A DNA stretch of 19,959 bases from an uncultured Bermanella sp. (lineage in GTDB: Bacteria > Pseudomonadota > Gammaproteobacteria > Pseudomonadales > Oceanobacteraceae). Of this stretch, positions 1 to 7,667 are shown piece after piece. Both the position numbers and the translations under genes were made by a program. Within the stretch, counting starts at the first letter, position 1; each line of letters begins with the position of its first letter. Under the pieces are notes generated by a model. It saw only the letters and a program-made list of their open reading frames with translations. It was not told where the DNA came from and did no database searches. The stretch spans positions 1 through 19,959 of the forward strand of contig CAJXIK010000007.1 in NCBI GenBank assembly GCA_913054445.1, written 5' to 3'.

Positions 1-41
1 AGGGTTATTTGCTGCGCATTATAGCCAGCTTAAAGGAGGGG

Positions 42-71
42 AAAAAGCACCTCGTTGCAACAATGCTTTTT
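42..71. terminator. Possible bidirectional terminator hairpin
   Basis: An 8-bp stem (AAAAAGCA at 42-49 pairs with TGCTTTTT at 64-71) encloses a 14-nt loop that contains the palindrome GTTGCAAC. Each arm supplies a T-run for one strand, so it could end a gene lying before position 1 or act as a distal stop for tex. The stem is AT-rich at its base and there is no independent support. Confidence 0.3.
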
Positions 72-246
72 ACTGTGGCAATAATTGGCACGTGTTGCTG
101 CGCTTTATTGCCTGACCCAACAGAAATGCTCGGGCAACAAACTGTTCGCTGAGCTCTTCATATTAAAATAAACACAGGGCTCAGCTGTGGAATTCGCCTG
201 ATCCAAGCTGGGTTTAAGCCCACTTAGCCGCAAGCTTCAATGATTG

Positions 247-430
247 CAGGCATCGCAGACTGCAAGGCTTGAGCTTGGGATGGTGATAGTTCAGTTTGGG
301 GTCTTTAAAACATGGATGTTTTAAGGAAGCGCCCAAGGACGGCTCGCAGCGGCCGCAAACTGAACTATCACCATTCCGGGCTGGCGGAGAAAGTGAGGTG
401 GTGCGGCCTTAATTTTAAGGCGATAGCCCT
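247..430 (+). repeat. Nested palindromic repeat, copy 1
   Basis: The outer stem pairs 272-298 with 356-382: 27 positions, of which 24 are Watson-Crick and 3 are G-U (279/375, 276/378, 275/379). The central 19 pairs (280-298 with 356-374) are perfect. The 57-nt loop contains an inner hairpin (302-313 with 316-327, 12 pairs with one U-G) centred on CATGGATG at 311-318. After it comes the conserved AAGC..GGACG..GCGG block. Sequence outside the stem (247-271 and 383-430) also matches copy 2; 383-430 aligns without gaps to 4922-4969 at 38 of 48 bases. Orientation is set by CATGGATG. The copy lies 52 nt past the tex stop codon, reading antisense to the tex transcript. Confidence 0.9.
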
Positions 431-434
431 AACC

Positions 435-2771
435 TTAGAGGCGCTTGCTCTTTTTCTTCTGCGCCTGCGCAAACAGGGCGGCCATGCCCCCACCATTGGT
501 TTCGCTGGCGGGGGGCGCGCTGTGGGTACGTTGCGGTGCACGCCCCTTGGATTTACGCTCTCCTCGTGGGGTGGCCTTATCTGCCTGATAATCGGCGGCG
601 TTATCGCTCATGCGCATGGACAAAGCAATGCGCTTGCGTTGGGCATCCACCTCCATAACCTTGACCGTCACCACATCACCGGCCTTCACCACTTGGCGCG
701 GATCGTCGATGAACTTATCGCTCATCATGCTGATGTGCACTAGCCCATCCTGATGCACGCCGATGTCGATGAAGGCACCAAAGGCGGCCACATTGGTGGC
801 GACTCCTTGTAGCACCATGTCGTCTCGTAAGTCCTTAATTTCATCGACACCCTCTTTAAATTGCGCGCTGACAAACTCGGGGCGCGGATCGCGGCCGGGC
901 TTCTCCAGCTCATGCAAGATGTCTTGCACGGTTAATAGGCCCACGCCTTCGCTGACAAATTCGCGGGCGCTCACCGCCTTGAGGAAGGCGCTGTCGCCCA
1001 TGATGGACTTCACATCGCGCTTGGCATGGGCACAGATTTGCTTCACCACGCCATACGATTCTGGGTGAACCGAACTCGCATCCAGCGGATTCTTAGCGTT
1101 GCTAATCTTTAAGAAACCGGCGGCCTGCTCGAAGGTCTTGGCACCTAGGCGCGGCACCTTCTTCAATTCGGCGCGACTTTTATAGACCCCGTTTTCTTCA
1201 CGGTAGCTCACAATATTGGCGGCGATGGTGCCGTTGAGGCCAGAGACTTTAGTGAGCAGCGGCACCGAGGCGGTGTTCAAATCGACCCCCACGGCGTTCA
1301 CACAATCTTCCACCACCGCACCCAAAGAACGCGCGAGCGCGGGCTGGCTCACGTCGTGCTGATACTGACCCACGCCGATGGCCTTGGGTTCTATTTTCAC
1401 CAGCTCGGCCAGCGGGTCTTGCAGGCGGCGGGCGATGGAGATGGCACCCCGTATGGTCACGTCTAACTCAGGGAACTCCTGGGCGGCCAATTCGGAGGCG
1501 CTGTACACGGAGGCTCCAGCCTCGCTGACGATGATCTTCTGTACCTTTTTAAGCTCGGGGTTTTCTTTTAACAAGTCCCCCACTATCTTGTCGGTCTCGC
1601 GGCTGCCGGTGCCGTTGCCGATGGCGATGAGGCTCACGTCGTATTTAAGACACAAAGCCTTGAGGATGGCCTTACTTTGCGCCACCTGATTCTTGGGCGG
1701 AGTCGGATATATCACCCCGTGATCCAGTACTTTACCTGTGCCATCCAGCGCCACCACCTTCACCCCCGTGCGCAGCCCTGGGTCTAACCCTATGGTGGCC
1801 TTGTGACCGGCCGGAGCCGCCAACAACAGGTCTTTAAGGTTGGTGGCAAACACATTGATGGCCTCGTCTTCGGCGCTGTCACGCACCCTGCCGATGAGTT
1901 CGGTCTCTAGGTGGGTGAGCAGCTTTACCCGCCATGTCCACTTCACCACCTCGGCCAACCACCGGTCACCGGCGCGGCCTTGTTGCTCTATACCATAGAA
2001 GCCCGCCACCATGGCCTCACAGGGGCTGGCAGCCAAGCGGTCATTGGCGTCGCCGACGATTAAACTGGCAGCCAGTATGCCTTCGTTACGGCCCCGCAAG
2101 ATGGCTAGGGCACGGTGACTGGGCACCTTTTTTAAGGGCTCATCGTGATTAAAGTAATCCTGAAATTTAGCGCCCTCGGCTTCCTTGCCGGTCATGACGC
2201 GCACACTTAAGACGCCTTCGTTCCACAGGAAGGTTCGCAGTTGCAGCAACAGGTCGGCGCTTTGCGCGAAGCGTTCCATGAGAATAAACTTTGCGCCATC
2301 GAGCGCCGCCTTAATATCGGCGATGCCGCGCTCGCCATCGATAAAGCTGAGACCGTGTTGTTGAGGGTCTAGCGTGGGGTCGCTCAACAAGGCATCGGCG
2401 AGCGGTTCGAGACCCGCCTCTATGGCGATTTGGCCCTTAGTGCGACGCTTCTGTTTGTAGGGCAGGTATAGGTCTTCTAGGCGATTCTTAGTGTCGGCCT
2501 TGAGAATATCGGCCTTGAGGGCTGCGCTTAACTTGCCCTGCTCGTCGATGTTCTTGAGGATGGCGGCACGCCGCAGTTCCATCTCGCGCAGGTAGCGCAG
2601 GCGCTCCTCTAGGGTTCTGAGTTGACCGTCGTCCAACTCGCCAGTTACTTCCTTACGGTAGCGCGCGATAAACGGCACCGAGGCCCCTTCATCCAACAAG
2701 GCAACCGTGGCGGTTACCTGCTTGACCTGTACGTTTAATTCTTGGGCGATAATTTGAGCAATACGATCCAT
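435..2771 (-). CDS. tex: Tex transcription accessory / RNA-binding protein
   Basis: This is a full-length Tex protein of 778 residues, the usual length for the family. Tex is a conserved cytoplasmic nucleic-acid-binding factor related to eukaryotic Spt6 and linked to transcription and stress tolerance. Visible order: an N-terminal helical region beginning MDRIAQIIAQELN; a YqgF/RNase H-like domain near residues 325-450 (IGLDPGLRTGVKVVALD); helix-hairpin-helix repeats near 495-560; and an S1 RNA-binding domain near 650-722 (GAFIDIGVHQDGLVHIS). A basic, low-complexity tail ends in KKKSKRL. The start is fixed by family homology from residue 1; the Shine-Dalgarno is weak. It appears monocistronic, with its own TATAAT promoter upstream and repeat copy 1 just beyond the stop. 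Confidence 0.97.
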   Translation of the reverse strand: MDRIAQIIAQELNVQVKQVTATVALLDEGASVPFIARYRKEVTGELDDGQLRTLEERLRYLREMELRRAAILKNIDEQGKLSAALKADILKADTKNRLEDLYLPYKQKRRTKGQIAIEAGLEPLADALLSDPTLDPQQHGLSFIDGERGIADIKAALDGAKFILMERFAQSADLLLQLRTFLWNEGVLSVRVMTGKEAEGAKFQDYFNHDEPLKKVPSHRALAILRGRNEGILAASLIVGDANDRLAASPCEAMVAGFYGIEQQGRAGDRWLAEVVKWTWRVKLLTHLETELIGRVRDSAEDEAINVFATNLKDLLLAAPAGHKATIGLDPGLRTGVKVVALDGTGKVLDHGVIYPTPPKNQVAQSKAILKALCLKYDVSLIAIGNGTGSRETDKIVGDLLKENPELKKVQKIIVSEAGASVYSASELAAQEFPELDVTIRGAISIARRLQDPLAELVKIEPKAIGVGQYQHDVSQPALARSLGAVVEDCVNAVGVDLNTASVPLLTKVSGLNGTIAANIVSYREENGVYKSRAELKKVPRLGAKTFEQAAGFLKISNAKNPLDASSVHPESYGVVKQICAHAKRDVKSIMGDSAFLKAVSAREFVSEGVGLLTVQDILHELEKPGRDPRPEFVSAQFKEGVDEIKDLRDDMVLQGVATNVAAFGAFIDIGVHQDGLVHISMMSDKFIDDPRQVVKAGDVVTVKVMEVDAQRKRIALSMRMSDNAADYQADKATPRGERKSKGRAPQRTHSAPPASETNGGGMAALFAQAQKKKSKRL

Positions 2772-2836
2772 GGGCGACTCATTTTAAATATGTATTGATG
2801 GCTATGTGAATGCCGAGTTAACCATGCGGCGCAAGG

Positions 2837-2865
2837 ATTATAGAGCAGTCTAAGTTCGAGTGCAG
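2837..2865 (-). promoter_or_regulatory. Putative sigma-70 promoter of tex
   Basis: On the minus strand a perfect TATAAT (2842-2837) lies 17 nt downstream of a weak -35 hexamer CTGCAC (2865-2860). The start of transcription would fall near 2830, giving a leader of about 60 nt before the tex ATG. The call rests on the -10 match and position only. Confidence 0.5.
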
Positions 2866-2879
2866 GTTTCCATAGCCAT

Positions 2880-2909
2880 AAAAAAACCCGAGCAGGCTCG
2901 GGTTTTTTT
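2880..2909 (-). terminator. Rho-independent terminator of pckA
   Basis: A perfect 14-bp stem pairs AAAAAAACCCGAGC (2880-2893) with its complement (2896-2909) around a 2-nt AG spacer. It has a GC-rich top and A/T runs on both sides, and sits 24 nt past the pckA stop codon. It reads well on either strand, but in context it ends pckA and insulates tex from it. Confidence 0.92.
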
Positions 2910-2933
2910 ATGTTAAAGCGTAACGTTTAAAAA

Positions 2934-4484
2934 TTAGGCTTTAGGGGCCACCGCGCGAATGGCAGCGGAGACATCGTATTTCTCGAAGTTCGTCACAAAC
3001 TGCTGGGCCAAACCGGCCGCCACTTCGTCAAACTTAGCGGTATCTTGCCAAGCGTTGCGCGGGTTAAGCAGATTCGCGTCCACGCCCTCAACTGCCTTAG
3101 GCACCTGCAAGCCAAATACCGAGGTGGTTTCGGTGGCGCAATCGCGTAACGCACCAGACTGCACCGCCGCCACCACCGCACGGGTGGTGGGGATAGAGAA
3201 ACGCTTGCCGCCAGCGCCGTTCGGGCCGCCGGTCCAGCCTGTGTTCACGAGGTAAACCTGAGAATCAAACTCGGTGACGCGCTTCATCAGCAACTCGGCG
3301 TATTCGCCCGCTGGGCGCGGGAAGAAAGGGGCACCAAAACAGGTGGAGAAAGTAGACTTAAGCCCCTTAGAACCGCCCATCTCGGTAGAGCCAACCAAGG
3401 CCGTGTAACCACTCAAGAAGTGGTAGGCGGCTTGTTCTTTGCTAAGGATAGAAACCGGCGGTAAGACACCTGTCATATCGCATGTAAGGAAGATAACCGC
3501 CTTCGGCTCACCGGCCTGGTTTTCCAGCACACGCTTCTCGATGTGCTCTAGAGGGTAAGCACAGCGACCGTTTTCGGTGAGACTCACATCACAGTAGTCG
3601 GCCTTGCGGCTGGCGGCATCCATCACCACGTTTTCGACGATGGCACCAAACTTAATGGCATCCCAGATCACCGGCTCGTTCTTTTGCGAAAGGTCGATGG
3701 TCTTCGCGTAGCAACCGCCTTCGATGTTAAATACGGTGCCCTTGCCCCAACCGTGTTCGTCGTCACCAATTAGGTAACGGCTTTGGTCGGCAGATAAGGT
3801 TGTCTTACCGGTGCCAGATAGGCCGAAGAACAAGCAGGTATCGCCCGCTTCGCCCACGTTGGCAGAACAGTGCATGGGTAGCACGTCTTTTTCGGGTAGC
3901 AAGAAATTTTGTACCGAGAACATGGCTTTCTTCATTTCACCGGCATAGCGCATGCCAGCTAATAGCACTTTACGGGCCGCGAAGTTAATGATCACCGCGC
4001 CGTCAGAGTGGGTGCCGTCACGCTCGGGCTCGCAGACGAAGTTGGCCACGTTGAGGATCTGCCACTCGGCCTTGTCGGCGCTATTGTAGCTGTCTGGGCG
4101 GATAAACAGGTTGCGGCCAAATAGGTTCTGCCAAGCCGTCTGCGTGGTCATCTTAACCGGCAGGTAATGGTTGGCATCGGCACCCACGTGTACGTTAGAG
4201 ACAAACTTGTCGTGCTGATCGAGGTAGGCTTCGACACGGTCCCACAAGGCATCGAATTTATCGGCGTCGAATGGACGGTTTACGTTGCCCCAATCTATGC
4301 CGTCGCTCGTGCTTGGTTCTTGCACGATATAACGATCTAGAGGCGAACGGCCAGTACGCTTGCCGGTTTCAACAACTAAAGCACCATTGTCTTGCAGGCG
4401 GCCTTCGCCATTTGCTAGGGCTTTTTCTACCAATAGGGCAGACGATAGGTCGGTGTATACGGTGGTCATGTTTGGCCAATCCAT
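2934..4484 (-). CDS. pckA: Phosphoenolpyruvate carboxykinase (ATP)
   Basis: This cytosolic enzyme converts oxaloacetate plus ATP to PEP, CO2 and ADP, the first committed step of gluconeogenesis from TCA intermediates. The protein has 516 residues, slightly short of the roughly 540 of E. coli PckA, with both ends intact. Visible motifs: RTGRSP near 43-48 (substrate-binding arginine region), the PEPCK P-loop GLSGTGKTTLSA at 221-232, and the metal-binding LIGDDEHGW at 238-246. The first ATG is preferred because AGGC lies about 9 nt upstream; an alternative ATG five codons inside (residue 6) has no better signal. It is flanked by its own terminator, and the 469-bp upstream gap leaves room for a promoter, so it is probably monocistronic. 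Confidence 0.97.
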   Translation of the reverse strand: MDWPNMTTVYTDLSSALLVEKALANGEGRLQDNGALVVETGKRTGRSPLDRYIVQEPSTSDGIDWGNVNRPFDADKFDALWDRVEAYLDQHDKFVSNVHVGADANHYLPVKMTTQTAWQNLFGRNLFIRPDSYNSADKAEWQILNVANFVCEPERDGTHSDGAVIINFAARKVLLAGMRYAGEMKKAMFSVQNFLLPEKDVLPMHCSANVGEAGDTCLFFGLSGTGKTTLSADQSRYLIGDDEHGWGKGTVFNIEGGCYAKTIDLSQKNEPVIWDAIKFGAIVENVVMDAASRKADYCDVSLTENGRCAYPLEHIEKRVLENQAGEPKAVIFLTCDMTGVLPPVSILSKEQAAYHFLSGYTALVGSTEMGGSKGLKSTFSTCFGAPFFPRPAGEYAELLMKRVTEFDSQVYLVNTGWTGGPNGAGGKRFSIPTTRAVVAAVQSGALRDCATETTSVFGLQVPKAVEGVDANLLNPRNAWQDTAKFDEVAAGLAQQFVTNFEKYDVSAAIRAVAPKA

Positions 4485-4953
4485 TATATGGTGCCTGGCT
4501 TGTGGCCAAACAACTGAAACATTACCGCGTTAGCCTGGTAAGGCATAAGCGAATTAAAAAATTAGGGCGCGATTATGCCAGAAAAAGCCCACGAGACGAA
4601 TAGCCCAAGCCTAAAAATAAGCACAGTTGGCCCACTTTGACAAACAATAGTACAAGCAACCCCGTGGCCACGAGGGCTATACGCGGTATTTATGTGGGAA
4701 ATATTTACTATAAATGCGACTTATTTAGGATGATGAAGAGTCGCTGGGCGCGTCGTTAATCGGCTTTTTCTCCTGCGATTATTGGAAGGCATCGCAGGCT
4801 GTAAAATTTGAGCTTGGAATGGTGCTGATTCAGTTTGGGGTCTTTGAAGCATGGATGCTTCATGAAGCCTCCATGGACGAATTAACGGCGTCCGCAAACT
4901 GAAACAGCACCATTTCAAGCTGGCGGGGAAAGTGAGGTGATGCTGTGCTTATT
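4485..4953. other. Intergenic region between hslO and pckA
   Basis: This 469-bp gap must hold the pckA promoter. On the minus strand a CATAAT-like -10 lies within about 4570-4580, but its -35 is poor. A short palindrome CGTGGCCACG (about 4663-4672) and an AT-rich stretch near 4690-4720 are also visible. The hslO-proximal part (from 4786) is repeat copy 2. Open frames here are antisense or repeat-derived and show no protein character. Confidence 0.55.
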
Positions 4954-4969
4954 TTAATGCGACTGCCCT
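4786..4969 (+). repeat. Nested palindromic repeat, copy 2
   Basis: The outer stem pairs 4811-4837 with 4895-4921: 27 positions, with 25 Watson-Crick pairs, one G-U (4817/4915) and one A-A mismatch (4828/4904). The 57-nt loop is the same size as in copy 1. It contains an 8-bp inner hairpin (4845-4852 with 4855-4862) centred on CATGGATG. A second small stem follows, GGACG paired with CGTCC, around 4875-4893. Relative to copy 1 the arms show compensatory changes (286/368 A-T is here C-G at 4825/4907; 288/366 A-T is here G-C at 4827/4905). Homology to copy 1 continues past the stem to 4969, so it includes the last codons and stop of hslO. Confidence 0.9.
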
Positions 4970-5841
4970 GATGCCTTGGCCGATTCCAATGGAAATAGGC
5001 CCTTAACATCGCCCTGATCGAAGCTGTAATGCTGTCCACAAAACTGGCAATCGGCACGAATCTTTTGTTGTTCGTCGATGATCTCCTGACACTGCTCATA
5101 ACCCATCTGATCGAGGGCGGTACTGAGGCGCGCCTTCGAGCAGCTACAGCTGAATTTAAGACCTTCATCGGCAAACAAACGCAGCGGCTCTTCGTGATAG
5201 AGGCGGTGCAAGAGCTGCGAGTTGTCGAGGTGTAACAACTCATCGTCACGCACGGTATCGGCGATGCATGTCAGGCGCGTCCAAGCGTCTGCGTCCACCT
5301 CCATTTCTTCTTGTACCTCACCTAGGGCGGGCAATTCTTGCAGTAAGAAGCCGGCGGCCACCTGCCCTTCACAGCTTAACCACAAGCGGGTGGCGAGCTG
5401 TTCGGACTGCTTGAAATAGCCCTCTAGGCACTTGGCCAGGTTATCCCCTTCTAGGGACACAATGCCCTGATAGCGACGGCCCTTAGTGGGGTCGATGGTG
5501 ATGACCAGCTGACCTTCCGTGCCTAATAGTTGGCCATCCTCTATATCTTGCTCGGCATCCATGCGCGCGATGCCGCGAAGCTTGCCGTCGTGGCTGGTTT
5601 CGGCCAGCAGGATACGCAGCGGGCCGTTGCTCTGTACCTGTAGGGTTAATAAGCCATCGATTTTTACGGTGGCACTTAGCAGGGCCGCCGCCGCCAATAG
5701 CTCACCCAGCAGGTTATTCACCGCCTCTGGATATGACTGGCGGGCGAAGATGTCTTTTAGGGTCTGATTTAAACCCACTAGTTCGCCGCGTACGTGGCTG
5801 TTGTCGAAGGTAAAGCGCTGTAATGAATCTGGGTTTGCCAT
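4954..5841 (-). CDS. hslO: Hsp33 redox-regulated chaperonin
   Basis: Hsp33 is a cytoplasmic holdase switched on by oxidative unfolding of its zinc-binding C-terminal domain. At 295 residues it is full length. The four zinc-ligand cysteines fall at residues 232, 234, 265 and 268 (CSC ... CQFC), the same numbering as in E. coli Hsp33, so the redox switch is intact. It is the last gene of a yrfG-hslR-hslO operon, 43 nt after hslR. The ribosome-binding site is weak (AGG about 12 nt upstream), in keeping with translation in an operon. The last four residues (GQSH) and the stop codon lie inside sequence homologous to repeat copy 1, so the C-terminus appears to have been shaped by the repeat. Confidence 0.97.
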   Translation of the reverse strand: MANPDSLQRFTFDNSHVRGELVGLNQTLKDIFARQSYPEAVNNLLGELLAAAALLSATVKIDGLLTLQVQSNGPLRILLAETSHDGKLRGIARMDAEQDIEDGQLLGTEGQLVITIDPTKGRRYQGIVSLEGDNLAKCLEGYFKQSEQLATRLWLSCEGQVAAGFLLQELPALGEVQEEMEVDADAWTRLTCIADTVRDDELLHLDNSQLLHRLYHEEPLRLFADEGLKFSCSCSKARLSTALDQMGYEQCQEIIDEQQKIRADCQFCGQHYSFDQGDVKGLFPLESAKASGQSH

Positions 5842-5884
5842 GGAGGGGAACTACCTATTAAACGTAAACGGCTGAAAGCACGGG

Positions 5885-6292
5885 TTAATTTTCACTGTTC
5901 ACTTCATTGAAGCGATGTATCTGGCGACGTTCTTTCTTGCTGGGCTTGTGATCGAAGATGGGGTTGGCGTGTTTAAACTTACGCCGGCGGTCGCTCTCAT
6001 CCATGCGCAACTTTATGCTCTCTGCGGTCTCGGCATACAATAGCGCCGCCTCGGGTGCGCCGCGCCGTTGCTCGCTAAGCACTAATATAACCACGGTTTT
6101 TTCGTCTAGGCCCTGGGTGATTTTGAGGCAGTCTCCGGCCTCGACCATCTTGCTTACCTTGCAGCGATGGCCGTCGAAGTGCACTTTTCCCCCTTCGATG
6201 GATTTCTTGGCCACGGCGCGGGTCTTATAGAAACGCGCCGCCCACAACCATTTATCGAGTCTTACTTTCTTGTTGGGGCTGCTATCAGTCAT
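5885..6292 (-). CDS. hslR: Hsp15, heat-shock ribosome-associated protein
   Basis: Hsp15 binds stalled 50S subunits that carry peptidyl-tRNA and helps recycle them. The 135-residue protein matches the family length. An S4 RNA-binding domain occupies about residues 8-68 (VRLDKWLWAARFYKTRAVAK, then GGKVHFDGHRCK), followed by a basic C-terminal extension with KPSKKERRQIHRF. Its ATG overlaps the end of yrfG by 8 nt (ATGACTGA), so the two are translationally coupled. The pairing with hslO is common in gammaproteobacteria. Confidence 0.95.
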   Translation of the reverse strand: MTDSSPNKKVRLDKWLWAARFYKTRAVAKKSIEGGKVHFDGHRCKVSKMVEAGDCLKITQGLDEKTVVILVLSEQRRGAPEAALLYAETAESIKLRMDESDRRRKFKHANPIFDHKPSKKERRQIHRFNEVNSEN

Positions 6293-6959
6293 CTGGTTTT
6301 TCGCTGGCTCTGGGCATGATCTCGCTGAAGTGATCTAGCGCCTTAAAATCATGGATATGGCGCTTGGGTTTTTGGCTATCTGGCTGACAGATACTCAGCA
6401 AGTGTTGGAAGCCGAAGCGTTGCGCGGATTCTAACACAGGAACGCTGTCATCTATGAGCAGCGTCGCGTTTAGCTCGAAGGGCGCTTGCTCCATGAGCGT
6501 GTGCCAAAAGGCCTGCTCTTCCTTGGGGTATTGGTAGTCGTGACTGCTGATGATATGGTCCACGAGCTTATCTAGCCCAGTGTGCTGCATTTTCAGGTCG
6601 ACGCTGTCACGGTGCGCGTTGGTAACAATCACGCTGCGCTTCCCCGCCGCCCGCAACGCCCGCAAGAAGTCTGGTACATGGGGCCGAAACTGTATCTTGT
6701 GCTGCACCTCGCGCTTTAACTCGACGATGGACAGGCCGGTTAACTGGCTCCAATAATCTAGGCAATACCACTCGAGCTGGCCGACCTTGTCTTGCATCTG
6801 AGCGCTGAGAGTCTGCCAGGCGACCTCTGGGGTCAGCCCATGATGCTCGGCGTATTTTTCTGGCAGGTGCTGCAACCAGAAAAAATTATCGAAGTGTAAG
6901 TCGAGCAAAGTGCCGTCCATGTCTAGCAGCACCGTATCGATTTCATCCCAATTGACCAT
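6285..6959 (-). CDS. yrfG: GMP/IMP nucleotidase YrfG (HAD family)
   Basis: This HAD-superfamily phosphatase of 224 residues belongs to the YrfG family, whose characterised E. coli member hydrolyses GMP and IMP. HAD motif I is DMDGTLLD with the nucleophile at Asp13 and general acid at Asp15. Motif II is VIVTNAHRDS, the motif III lysine is in YPKEEQAF, and motif IV is LLIDDSVPVLESA. All catalytic positions are present. AAGGTG lies about 6 nt upstream of the ATG and supports the start. It is the first gene of the operon with hslR and hslO. The 126-bp gap to the divergent nudE presumably holds both promoters. The substrate is inferred from family and neighbourhood only. Confidence 0.93.
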   Translation of the reverse strand: MVNWDEIDTVLLDMDGTLLDLHFDNFFWLQHLPEKYAEHHGLTPEVAWQTLSAQMQDKVGQLEWYCLDYWSQLTGLSIVELKREVQHKIQFRPHVPDFLRALRAAGKRSVIVTNAHRDSVDLKMQHTGLDKLVDHIISSHDYQYPKEEQAFWHTLMEQAPFELNATLLIDDSVPVLESAQRFGFQHLLSICQPDSQKPKRHIHDFKALDHFSEIMPRASEKPDD

Positions 6960-7085
6960 TCACACACCTTAAACCATTCGTTATCAGCTTTACGCATTAG
7001 AACCCAAAAAAATCATGCCAGTGATTATTTGCTTAGCAAAATATTAGGTTCATAATGGCGGGCTATTCGTCACATTATAGTATTT

Positions 7086-7664
7086 ATGAGTGTAAAACCC
7101 AAAATCCACGGGCGCAGCATCGTGGCTCGCAGCCGTTTGTTCTGCATAGAGTCCTTGCAACTGGAGTTTTCCAACGGCGTGCAGCGCACCTACGAGCGCT
7201 TAGTGCCGGGCGGCCACGGGGCGGTGATGATGGTGCCCATCAACGAACACGGCGAGGTGCTGCTCATTCGTGAATACGGCGCGGGGCTCGAAGACTACAC
7301 ACTGACCCTGCCCAAGGGCGCGGTAGATTTGGGTGAAAGCATCGAACAGGCCGCCAATCGTGAGCTTAAAGAAGAGGTGGGTCAGGGTGCTAAGCAGCTA
7401 CATCACCTCAAGAAGCTCAGCCTCTCCCCCAGCTACATGAAGAGCGCCATAGATGTGCTGGTGGCCACGGATCTATACCCCGAAACCTTAGTAGGGGATG
7501 AACCCGAACCCTTAGAGGTGGTGACCTGGCCTTTGCACAACATAAGCGAACTCGTGAGCCGTGCCGACGTCACCGAGGGGCGCGCCATTGCGGCCCTATA
7601 CATGGCCAGAGATTGGTTAACCGGTGCCGACTGCGACAGCCGTCAGCCCGTTATTAGGAATTAG
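7086..7664 (+). CDS. nudE: ADP compounds hydrolase NudE (Nudix)
   Basis: NudE hydrolyses ADP-containing dinucleotides such as ADP-ribose, Ap3A and NADH. The 192-residue protein is close to the E. coli length. It has a complete Nudix box at residues 78-99, beginning GAVDLGE and ending RELKEEVG, with all metal-binding glutamates. The family-typical N-terminus (VARSRLFCIESLQLEFSNGV) and the DLYPETLVGDEPEPL segment are also present. The chosen ATG keeps the conserved N-terminus; no Shine-Dalgarno is visible just upstream. A TATAGT sequence at 7076-7081 raises the possibility of a very short or absent leader, which is unproven. The gene is followed 3 nt later by cysQ, a common pairing. Confidence 0.95.
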   Translation: MSVKPKIHGRSIVARSRLFCIESLQLEFSNGVQRTYERLVPGGHGAVMMVPINEHGEVLLIREYGAGLEDYTLTLPKGAVDLGESIEQAANRELKEEVGQGAKQLHHLKKLSLSPSYMKSAIDVLVATDLYPETLVGDEPEPLEVVTWPLHNISELVSRADVTEGRAIAALYMARDWLTGADCDSRQPVIRN

Positions 7665-7667
7665 AGT

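Larger units (their letters stand above)
1..434. other. Gene-free stretch downstream of tex
   Basis: No credible gene lies here. It holds a possible terminator-like hairpin (42-71), a 7-bp inverted repeat (148-154 with 179-185), a short GC-rich module at 214-242 that recurs beside repeat copy 3, and repeat copy 1 (247-430), which runs almost to the tex stop codon. An open frame starting at 312 on the plus strand crosses the repeat and the antisense of tex, and has no protein character. Confidence 0.6.

Noticed and set aside
247..430. Repeat copies as simple rho-independent terminators
   Set aside because: The stems are much longer than usual, no T-run follows, the loops are 51-57 nt with a conserved core, and copy 3 lies upstream of a gene.
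312..743. Plus-strand open frame of 143 codons starting in repeat copy 1
   Set aside because: It crosses the palindrome and then runs antisense to the well-supported tex gene, with no ribosome-binding site or family pattern.
4860..5249. Minus-strand open frame of 129 codons overlapping hslO and repeat copy 2
   Set aside because: It is out of frame with Hsp33, which has complete family residues; the product is low-complexity Ser/Arg-rich sequence typical of a shadow frame.
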